A stretch of DNA of 6,189 bases from Fibrobacter succinogenes (GTDB taxonomy: Bacteria > Fibrobacterota > Fibrobacteria > Fibrobacterales > CADBQJ01): the NCBI GenBank assembly GCA_902796785.1, contig CADBQJ010000255.1, positions 1-6,189 on the forward strand, given 5' to 3'. The notes under the pieces were generated by a model. The model was not told where the DNA came from. It searched no databases and saw only the letters and a list, made by a program, of their open reading frames with translations. The position numbers were made by a program, and so were the translations under genes. Every line of letters starts with the position of its first letter. Positions within the stretch are counted from its first letter, which is position 1. Of this stretch, positions 1-5,326 are shown in pieces.

Positions 1-769
1 CCCCTCCGCCTACTTCCGCCTCGACATCTCCGACTTCGACGCCCTCGAACGCGCGGTCGCCGGCTCCGGCGCCGACGTCGTCTTCAACGCCGCCGCGATG
101 ACCGCGGTCGACGCGTGCGAGACGGAACGGGCCCTCTGCGAGACCCTCAACCGCGACGCGCCCGCCGTGATGGCCCGCGCCGCGAAGCGCCTGGTGCACC
201 TCTCCACCGACTACGTCTTCGACGGGGAGAACGGGCCCTACTCCGAGGAGGACGCGCCGAATCCGCTCGGCGTCTACGGTCGCGTCAAGCTCGAGTCCGA
301 GCGGGCCGTCCTCTCGGCGTCGCCCGACCACCTCGTGGTCCGCACGATGCTCCTCTACGGCGCGGGGACCGGACTGCGCCCGAGCTTCGTCGACTGGGTG
401 CGCTCGAACCTGGAGGCCGGAAGGCGCATCCCCGTGGTCGAGGACCAGGTCGGGAACCCCACGCTCGCCTCCGACCTGGCCGCGTCCCTCTGGGCGCTGG
501 TCCTCGCCGGAAAGACGGGGCTCTGGCACTGCTCGGGCTCCGAGCGCCTCTCCCGCCTGGAGTGGGCGCGCCGCGTGGCCGCCCGCGCGGGGCTCGACGC
601 CTCGCTGATCGACCCCGTCCGCACCGCCGACCTCCGCCAGCCCGCCCGCCGTCCGCTCGGCTCCGGGTTCCGCCTAGACAAAATCGCCGGAGTCCCCGGC
701 GTCCGCCTGCGTTCGCTCGACGAGCAGATGGAAACCTGTTTCCAGGAGAAAGCCAATGGCCGCGACTGA
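1..769 (+). CDS. rfbD: RmlD-like dTDP-4-dehydrorhamnose reductase (5' partial)
   Basis: An NAD(P)-dependent short-chain dehydrogenase of the RmlD/RfbD substrate-binding family. The family performs the last step of dTDP-L-rhamnose synthesis, reducing dTDP-4-dehydrorhamnose in the cytoplasm. The reading frame enters at base 2 and gives 255 residues in the window; the start codon and the N-terminal GxxGxxG nucleotide-binding loop lie to the left. Seen in order: DISD near base 23, the NAAAMTAVD segment (family form NAAAYTAVD) near 83-109, LSTDYVFDG at 200-226 supplying the Ser/Thr, and YGRVK with catalytic Tyr at 275-277 and Lys at 287-289. DQVGNPT follows (family NQxGxPT), then a C-terminal R-P-L-G-S-G-F-R-L-D stretch like the family's RPxxSxLD. 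The Met at 98 is internal to the fold, so it is not the start. The 3' end overlaps the next gene by 14 nt. An RmlD-like reductase for another nucleotide sugar is possible. Confidence 0.85.
   Translation, partial: PSAYFRLDISDFDALERAVAGSGADVVFNAAAMTAVDACETERALCETLNRDAPAVMARAAKRLVHLSTDYVFDGENGPYSEEDAPNPLGVYGRVKLESERAVLSASPDHLVVRTMLLYGAGTGLRPSFVDWVRSNLEAGRRIPVVEDQVGNPTLASDLAASLWALVLAGKTGLWHCSGSERLSRLEWARRVAARAGLDASLIDPVRTADLRQPARRPLGSGFRLDKIAGVPGVRLRSLDEQMETCFQEKANGRD
729..744. repeat. Short perfect dyad just before a ribosome binding site
   Basis: TGGAAAC-CT-GTTTCCA forms a 7 bp perfect inverted repeat with a 2 nt spacer. It lies inside the last codons of the reductase gene, and its last base is the first base of the AGGAGA ribosome binding site of the following gene. 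As RNA it could form a small hairpin (6 bp with a 4 nt loop) that touches the Shine-Dalgarno. As DNA it could be a protein site. No function is demonstrated, and chance is possible. Confidence 0.35.
744..749 (+). promoter_or_regulatory. Ribosome binding site of the Dpm1-like gene
   Basis: AGGAGA sits 6 nt before the ATG at 756, inside the 3' end of the upstream reductase gene. It is the reason for choosing 756 as the start, and it implies coupled translation of the two overlapping genes. Confidence 0.75.
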
Positions 770-1475
770 AAAAGCGCTCGTCATCGTCCCCACCTACAAC
801 GAGTGCGAGAACATCGCCCGCGTCGCCGAGACCGTCTTCGGCCTGGAGCGCGAGTTCGACCTCCTCGTGGTCGACGACAACTCGCCCGACGGCACCGCCG
901 CGATCGTGAAGGGGCTGCGGAACGAATACCCCGGGCGGCTGCACCTGCTCGAGCGCGACAAGAAGAACGGGCTGGGCGGCGCCTACGTCGCCGGCTTCCG
1001 CTGGGCGCTCGAGCGCGACTACGAGTACGTGTTCGAGATGGACGCCGACTTCTCGCACGACCCGCGCGACCTCCCGCGCTTCCTCGAGGCGGCGAAGGAC
1101 GGCGACCTCGTCCTGGGCAGCCGCTACAAGGACGGCCGGATCAGCGTGGTCAACTGGGACTGGAAGCGCCTCGTCCTCAGCTACGGCGGCAACATCTACG
1201 CGCGCTTCATCACGGGCCTGCCGGTCTCCGACGCGACGGGCGGCTTCAAGTGCTTCCGCCGCGCCGCGCTGCAGGCGCTGGACCTCGACCGCATCAGCGC
1301 CTCGGGCTACAGCTTCCAGATCGAGACCACCTACAAGCTCTGGAAGAAGGGCTTCCGGATCCGCGAGATCCCGATCGTCTTCACCGACCGCGTGCTGGGC
1401 ACCTCCAAGATGTCCGGGACGATCATCTCCGAGGCCCTCTTCGTCCTGATCAAGCTGCGCTTCAGCAAGGTCTAG
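756..1475 (+). CDS. Dpm1-type polyprenyl-phosphate mannosyl/glycosyl transferase (GT2)
   Basis: A 239-residue family 2 glycosyltransferase of the dolichol-phosphate mannose synthase (DPM1) type. The family moves a sugar, classically mannose from GDP-mannose, onto a polyprenyl phosphate at the cytoplasmic face of the membrane, making a lipid-linked donor. Seen: VPTYNE at residues 11-16, VVDDNSPDGT at 38-47, NGLGGAY at 71-77, the metal-binding DAD at 96-98 inside a MDADFSHDP block, LGSRY at 120-124, DATGGFKCFRR in the middle, and the late DRVLGTSKMS motif. All are characteristic of this subfamily. Length fits the soluble single-domain form; there is no C-terminal membrane or GtrA-like domain. 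The gene overlaps the reductase by 14 nt, and the next glycosyltransferase starts 3 nt after its stop. Sugar (mannose, glucose or other) and lipid cannot be read from the sequence. Confidence 0.92.
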   Translation: MAATEKALVIVPTYNECENIARVAETVFGLEREFDLLVVDDNSPDGTAAIVKGLRNEYPGRLHLLERDKKNGLGGAYVAGFRWALERDYEYVFEMDADFSHDPRDLPRFLEAAKDGDLVLGSRYKDGRISVVNWDWKRLVLSYGGNIYARFITGLPVSDATGGFKCFRRAALQALDLDRISASGYSFQIETTYKLWKKGFRIREIPIVFTDRVLGTSKMSGTIISEALFVLIKLRFSKV

Positions 1476-1478
1476 CGA

Positions 1479-2774
1479 ATGTCCGCTCCGCTCCCCGGGT
1501 TCTCGGTCGTCGTCGTCGCCTACAACTCGGGCGACGTGCTGCGGCTGTGCCTGCAGAGCCTGCGCGAGGCGCTGCGCGGGTTCGACCACCAGACGATCGT
1601 GGTGGACAACGCCTCCGACCCGGGCGCGCTGGGGGACCTCCCGAAGGAGTTCTCCGAGGCGAAGTGGATCTTCAGCCCGGTCAACCTCGGCTTCGGGAAG
1701 GCCTGCAACATGGCCGCCCGCCACGCCGACCGCCCCTGGCTCTTCTTCGTCAACCCCGACACCGTCTGCGACGCCTCCACCTTCGAGGGGACGCTGCGCT
1801 TCCACATGGCGCGCGAGGACGCGGGCGTCGTCGGCTGCCGCATCCGCAACGCCGACGGCTCGCTCCAGCTGGCCTGCCGCCGCTCCTTCCCCACCGCCTG
1901 GAGCGTGCTCTGGCACGTGCTCGGGCTCTCCGCGCTCTTCCCGAAGAGCCGCGTCTTCGGGCGCTACAACCTCACCTGGCTCGACGAGGACGAGGCCGCC
2001 GAGGTCGACGCCGTCAGCGGCTCCTTCTTCTGCGTCCGCAAGTCGCTCTTCGACGAGCTGAAGGGGTTCGACGAGGACTTCTTCATGTACGGCGAGGACC
2101 TCGACCTCTGCTACCGCGCCCGCCTCGCCGGCTACCGCAACTGGTACACCCCCGACGGCGCGCTGGTCCACCTGAAGGGGCGCAGCGCCGTCACCCGCCG
2201 CTGGCGCTCGCTGGCGAACTTCCACCGCGCCATGGGGATCTACGCCGCCAAGCACCCCGAGCTGGCCGGCTTCCCCCTCCCGCTGGTGCGGCTGGGCATC
2301 GCCCTCAACTTCTCGCTGGCCGTCCTCTCGGCGATCTCGTTCGGGGGCGTCACCCTGGCCCAGGCCCTGGCCTGCGGCGCGACGGCCCTCCTCTGCGCCC
2401 TGGCCGGCCAGCCCGAGCTGGCCTGGCTGGCCCTGGCCCTCGTCCCGATCCAGGCCCTTTTGCCCGTTTTGGGCGGTTTGGGCCGTTTTCTGGGGGCGAG
2501 GCGCCTTCCCGTGACGGTGGTCTCCCGGGACCGTTCCGACCTGGACCGCGCCCCCGGCGCCGCCGACGACCGGTTCGACGTGGTCGGCGCGGTCGCCCTG
2601 GCCGGCGAAAAGGGGCGGCTCGCCCCGACGCTCCCCCTGGCCCGCGGCGTGCTCCTAGTGCCCGACCGCGACGGCTGGTGGGCGGGCGGGGAGTGCCGCG
2701 CGGAACTGCGCCGGCTCTCCGTCCCCGTGGCGCTCTGGGTGGGGGACGACGCGGTCCTTTTCCAATCCTCTTGA
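1479..2774 (+). CDS. GT2 glycosyltransferase, rhamnosyltransferase-like, with membrane segments and C-terminal extension
   Basis: A 431-residue family 2 glycosyltransferase like those that add rhamnose or other sugars to O-antigen and exopolysaccharide intermediates. GT-A core: VVVVAYNS at residues 10-17, VVDNAS at 41-46, NLGFGKACN at 69-77, NPD at 92-94 (the DxD position), SGSFFCVRK at 180-188, and YGEDLDLCYRARLAGY at 204-219 with the presumed catalytic ED at 206-207. HLKGRS at 231-236 matches the usual HxxGxS. A hydrophobic region of roughly residues 267-338 could make two or three membrane segments. Residues 343-431 form a soluble-looking tail rich in short hydrophobic strands (VTVVS, DVVGAVAL, GVLLVP, VALWVG) that is not part of the usual GT2 core. 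The start 3 nt after the upstream stop has a weak AAGG at 1467-1470. Rhamnose as substrate is inferred from the nearby RmlD-like gene. Confidence 0.88.
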   Translation: MSAPLPGFSVVVVAYNSGDVLRLCLQSLREALRGFDHQTIVVDNASDPGALGDLPKEFSEAKWIFSPVNLGFGKACNMAARHADRPWLFFVNPDTVCDASTFEGTLRFHMAREDAGVVGCRIRNADGSLQLACRRSFPTAWSVLWHVLGLSALFPKSRVFGRYNLTWLDEDEAAEVDAVSGSFFCVRKSLFDELKGFDEDFFMYGEDLDLCYRARLAGYRNWYTPDGALVHLKGRSAVTRRWRSLANFHRAMGIYAAKHPELAGFPLPLVRLGIALNFSLAVLSAISFGGVTLAQALACGATALLCALAGQPELAWLALALVPIQALLPVLGGLGRFLGARRLPVTVVSRDRSDLDRAPGAADDRFDVVGAVALAGEKGRLAPTLPLARGVLLVPDRDGWWAGGECRAELRRLSVPVALWVGDDAVLFQSS

Positions 2775-2800
2775 CGCCGCAAATGGCTAAATTAAGAGAG
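2771..2800 (+). promoter_or_regulatory. Possible promoter in a less GC-rich gap
   Basis: The gap 2775-2839 is clearly richer in A and T than its surroundings. A TTGACG hexamer at 2771-2776, overlapping the upstream stop, matches five of six bases of a sigma-70 -35 box. At the expected distance there is only a poor -10 candidate (TAAGAG, 2793-2798, 16 nt spacer). The better AT hexamer TAAATT (2788-2793) is too close. A break between the glycan and pilus transcription units would make sense here, but the call is weak. No terminator hairpin was seen. Confidence 0.3.
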
Positions 2801-2826
2801 TGTGTATGGCGAACCACTCGTTTGCC

Positions 2827-2831
2827 GGAGG
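2827..2831 (+). promoter_or_regulatory. Strong ribosome binding site deciding a GTG start
   Basis: GGAGG lies 8 nt before the GTG at 2840. The in-frame ATG at 2783 would add 19 residues and has no purine-rich site before it. This site and the family's usual N-terminus both support the GTG. Confidence 0.8.
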
Positions 2832-2839
2832 CTTGTATC

Positions 2840-3085
2840 GTGGATTCTTCGCTGCTCGAGTTTCTCTGCTGTCCCGACGACCGGAGCGCTCTGCGCATGG
2901 CCACTCCCGCCGAGCTGGCCGCCGCGAACGCGAAAATCGCCGCGGGCGGGATGAAAAACCGGGGCGGCGCCGCGGTATCCGACTCGCTGAGTGATGGATT
3001 GGTTCGTGAGGACGGACGCTGGCTGTATCCGGTTCGAGAAGGGATTCCCGTCCTGCTGATCGACGAAGCGATTCCACTTGCCTAG
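2840..3085 (+). CDS. Trm112/UPF0434-like small protein, cysteine-poor
   Basis: An 81-residue protein with the two signatures of the Trm112p-like (UPF0434/YcaR) family. The N-terminal block is LLEFLCCPDD at residues 5-14 (family LLEILxCPxC), and the C-terminal block is LYPVREGIPVLLIDEA at 62-77 (family YPIRDGIPVML). Trm112 activates methyltransferases in eukaryotes and archaea; the role of the bacterial short proteins is poorly defined. Two things are odd. The family's zinc site of two CxxC pairs is gone: only C10 and C11 remain, with Asp where the second cysteine should be and no second pair. Between the blocks there is also an insert with an AELAAANAKIAAG helix and an NRGG turn. The start is GTG with a strong GGAGG. 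The acidic TPR gene follows 15 nt later, so the two are probably cotranscribed. Confidence 0.8.
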   Translation: MDSSLLEFLCCPDDRSALRMATPAELAAANAKIAAGGMKNRGGAAVSDSLSDGLVREDGRWLYPVREGIPVLLIDEAIPLA

Positions 3086-3086
3086 C

Positions 3087-3093
3087 GAGAGGG
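3087..3093 (+). promoter_or_regulatory. Ribosome binding site of the acidic TPR gene
   Basis: GAGAGGG lies 7 nt before the ATG at 3101, directly after the stop of the small upstream gene. It supports 3101 as the start. Confidence 0.6.
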
Positions 3094-3100
3094 TCTCCTT

Positions 3101-5320
3101 ATGGCGAAATCAGGCGTTGTCAAACTCGAAAAGAAGCTGCAGAAGACTCCCGGTCTTCCCGGATTCGCCTGGGTGGGCGCGCAGTACGTGCTCCACGGCA
3201 ACATTCCCCACGGGCTGGAGCTGCTCCGGACGAACGCCGAAGCCGCGCCCGACGACCTCGAGGGGCTGCTCGCCCTGGGCCGCGCCGAACAGCTCGAGGC
3301 GAACTTCGACCGGGCCAGGGCCTGCTTCGAGAAGGCGACCGAAATCGACCCCGGCGCCCCCGGCGCCTGGGCGGGTCTCTACGAAGTCGCGAACGCCATG
3401 GGCGAAACCGAGCTCGCCCGCCGCGCCGCCACCGCGTGGCGCGAGCTGGACCCCTTCGCGCTGGGCGAACTGGAAGGGTCCGAAGAGGAAATCGACCAGG
3501 TGGACGAGGCGGGGCTCGAAGCCGCGCTCGCCCCCGAAGCGGCCGCGGAAGGCGCGACCGACCTCGCCGGCTTCGGGAACTCCGAGCTCGAGGTCCCCTT
3601 CGACCAGGTGGCCTCGCTGCTCGACCAGGTGCCCGGCGGCGAAGCCTCGGACGCCGACCTCCGGATGCCCGACTTCGGCGACTCGCTCGGCGAAGGCGCC
3701 GAAGGGAAGGCGGAGGACGAAGAGGAACTGACCCTCGGCGCCCCGGCCGCGGAAGCCTCCGCGGAGGAACCCGCCGCCGAAGCGTCCGCCGAATCCGCCG
3801 CCCCCGCGGAAGCGTCCGCCGAGGCCGCGCCCGCGGCCGAAGGCGCCGCGCCCAAGGGCGGCGCGGCCTTCGTCGTCGAGGGCGACGACGTCGCCGAGGA
3901 GAACTACACCTCGCCGGTCACCGGGAGCGACGTCAGCTCCGCCATCGACGACCTGTTCGGCGACGAGGCGACCGACGACGACCTCATGAAGGGGCTCTCG
4001 GAAAACGCCACGCCCGAATCGGTGATGCCGCAGGACAGCGAAGTCAACCAGCAGCTGGGCGCCCTCTTCGCCGAAGAGGAGGAAGAGGAGGCCGCGGCGG
4101 CCCACGCCGAGGCCGAGCAGGACCTGGACGCGCTGGCCGCCTCCTTCGGCGCCTCCGACGCCAAGCCCGAGGCGAAGGCGGAAGAACCCGCCGGCTCCGA
4201 CGACGCCCCCGCCGCCGAAACGGTCGTGGAAGCGCCCGAAAAGGGGATGGACGACCTTCTGGCCGACCTCGACTCCGCCTTCGGCGAAGTCAAGACGGAA
4301 GAGCCCGCCGCGGAAGCGGCTTCCGAAGCCGCGCCCGCCGAACCCGCGCCCGAAGCCTCCGCGGAGGAACCCGGCAAGGCGATGGACGACCTCCTGGGCG
4401 ACCTCGACTCCGCCTTCGGCGAAGTCAAGACGGAAGAGCCCGCCGCGGAAGCGGCTCCCGAAGCGGCCTCCGCGTCCGAACCCGCGCCCGAAGCGCAGGC
4501 GGCCGACGCCGCCGAAGCCCCCTCCGACGACTTCTCCGGACTGGACGACCTCCTGGGCGACGACTCCGCTCCGGCGTTCCAGCCCGAGGAGCCCGCGGAG
4601 AGCGCGGCCGACGCCGCCGACGACGACCTCTCGGACATCCTCGGCGAGGCGGCCGACCTCGGCGCCGGCGCTCCCGCGGAAGAGGCGACGCCCGCCGCCG
4701 ACGGAACCGACGCGCTCGCCGCCGACCTCGACGCCCTGGGCGACATCCTCTCCGCGCCGCAGGAGTCGGTCTCGCTCGACGCGCCCGCCTCCTCCTCCGA
4801 CGACGACCTCTCCGGCCTCGACTCCATCTTCGAGGTGGACGAGTCCCCCGAAATCGTCGACCCCTCCGCCGCCGCGGCCCCCGCGCCCGAAGCGCAGGCG
4901 GCCGAAGCCGCCGAACCCAAGGACGAACTGGGCGACGCGGTGGCCGACGAGCTGGGCTCGCTCCTGGGCGACGACGACGAGGAGGGCGACTTCAAGCTGG
5001 AATCCGCGGCCGAGGCCGCGCTCGGCGACGACGCCTCCGGATCTCCCGCGCCCGAACCCGAACCCGCGGCGCCGGCGGCCGAAGCCGCCGAGCCCGAGTC
5101 CGCCGACGACGGCGGGTCCGCCTCCGCGGACGGCGCCTCCGACGACGGCTTCCTCCCCGAAACCGGGACGATGGCGGAGATCTACGCCGGACAGGGCCAC
5201 TACGAGCAGGCGATCAGGATCTACCGCGACAAGCTGGAACGGGACCCCTCCGACGAGCGCGCCGCGAAGCGGATCGCCGAACTGGAAGAGCTGCTCCGCC
5301 GAAAGAAAGAAGGGGAATAG
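3101..5320 (+). CDS. Large acidic cytoplasmic protein with terminal TPR units and repeated hydrophobic-acidic motifs, upstream of pilT
   Basis: A 739-residue protein not recognised as a named family. The N-terminus has no signal peptide or membrane segment. Residues about 22-121 form three TPR-like helix pairs; the clearest is about 54-87, ending FEKATEIDPG. Residues about 125-685 are dominated by Ala, Glu, Asp, Pro and Ser, very acidic and probably disordered. Short hydrophobic motifs flanked by acids recur there (DDLFGD at 283-288, DDLLADLDSAFGE at 384-396 and DDLLGDLDSAFGE at 429-441, GLDDLLGDD near 480, DDLSDILGE near 508, LGSLLGDDD near 618). A canonical TPR closes the protein (690-723, GHYEQAIRIYRDKLERDP) before a Glu/Lys/Arg-rich tail. 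pilT starts 6 nt after the stop. The plan of an acidic linker plus C-terminal TPR recalls FimV-like pilus and polarity proteins, but LysM and membrane segments are absent. A role as scaffold or regulator of the pilus motor is inference. Confidence 0.85.
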   Translation: MAKSGVVKLEKKLQKTPGLPGFAWVGAQYVLHGNIPHGLELLRTNAEAAPDDLEGLLALGRAEQLEANFDRARACFEKATEIDPGAPGAWAGLYEVANAMGETELARRAATAWRELDPFALGELEGSEEEIDQVDEAGLEAALAPEAAAEGATDLAGFGNSELEVPFDQVASLLDQVPGGEASDADLRMPDFGDSLGEGAEGKAEDEEELTLGAPAAEASAEEPAAEASAESAAPAEASAEAAPAAEGAAPKGGAAFVVEGDDVAEENYTSPVTGSDVSSAIDDLFGDEATDDDLMKGLSENATPESVMPQDSEVNQQLGALFAEEEEEEAAAAHAEAEQDLDALAASFGASDAKPEAKAEEPAGSDDAPAAETVVEAPEKGMDDLLADLDSAFGEVKTEEPAAEAASEAAPAEPAPEASAEEPGKAMDDLLGDLDSAFGEVKTEEPAAEAAPEAASASEPAPEAQAADAAEAPSDDFSGLDDLLGDDSAPAFQPEEPAESAADAADDDLSDILGEAADLGAGAPAEEATPAADGTDALAADLDALGDILSAPQESVSLDAPASSSDDDLSGLDSIFEVDESPEIVDPSAAAAPAPEAQAAEAAEPKDELGDAVADELGSLLGDDDEEGDFKLESAAEAALGDDASGSPAPEPEPAAPAAEAAEPESADDGGSASADGASDDGFLPETGTMAEIYAGQGHYEQAIRIYRDKLERDPSDERAAKRIAELEELLRRKKEGE
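3752..3772 (+). repeat. 21 nt in-frame repeat, copy 1 (copy 2 at 4352-4372)
   Basis: The same 21 bases, encoding EASAEEP, occur here and at 4352-4372, exactly 200 codons apart. They contain the 12 nt perfect palindrome CCTCCGCGGAGG (3756-3767 and 4356-4367). This is probably a by-product of repeat expansion in the acidic region. Confidence 0.6.
4246..4464 (+). repeat. Internal 135 bp-period duplication in the acidic TPR gene
   Basis: Two units at 4246-4329 and 4381-4464 are offset by exactly 135 nt (45 codons). Bases 4265-4321 and 4400-4456 are identical over 57 nt, and the 19 nt before them differ at two positions. Both encode MDDLLxDLDSAFGEVKTEEPAAEAA. Identity extends through third codon positions, which points to recent duplication or gene conversion rather than protein-level constraint alone. 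Confidence 0.9.
4481..4915 (+). repeat. 36 nt dispersed in-frame repeat (4481-4516 and 4880-4915)
   Basis: The two 36 nt copies, 399 nt (133 codons) apart, differ at one base; the first 26 nt are identical. They encode PAPEAQAADAAE and PAPEAQAAEAAE in the acidic linker. This is a second sign that the linker grew by copying of short coding blocks. Confidence 0.75.
5310..5315 (+). promoter_or_regulatory. Probable ribosome binding site of pilT
   Basis: AAGGGG at the very end of the TPR gene lies 11 nt before the ATG at 5327, a slightly long spacing. The site overlaps the upstream coding region, consistent with coupled translation. Confidence 0.5.
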
Positions 5321-5326
5321 TTTCCG

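Noticed and set aside
285..2255. Minus-strand open frame of 656 codons opposite the glycan genes
   Set aside because: Composition is that of a shadow frame (Val, Glu, Ala, Arg and Gly rich, no motifs), and the + strand genes there have unmistakable catalytic motifs.
2350..2450. CTGGCC recurring about six times
   Set aside because: It is simply the favoured codons for Leu-Ala pairs in the hydrophobic segment of the glycosyltransferase; the spacing is irregular.
2462..2489. Hairpin followed by T-rich bases resembling an intrinsic terminator
   Set aside because: The stem is only 4 bp, the T run is interrupted by G, and it lies inside an intact reading frame.
2807..2825. Possible sigma-54 promoter (TGGC ... 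TTTGCC)
   Set aside because: The distance between the GG and GC elements is 14 nt instead of the required 10.
803..2839. Long + strand frame leading into the Trm112-like gene
   Set aside because: The upstream part is Arg/Pro-rich nonsense in the wrong frame of two glycosyltransferase genes. Only the last 81 codons, from GTG 2840, are a real protein.
2783..2839. ATG at 2783 as an earlier start for the Trm112-like protein
   Set aside because: It is in frame but has no ribosome binding site, and it would add 19 residues before the position where family members begin. GTG 2840 has GGAGG at good spacing.
3101..5320. Acidic repeat protein as a secreted adhesin
   Set aside because: There is no signal peptide, membrane segment or sorting motif, and the TPR units and the pilT neighbour point to the cytoplasm.
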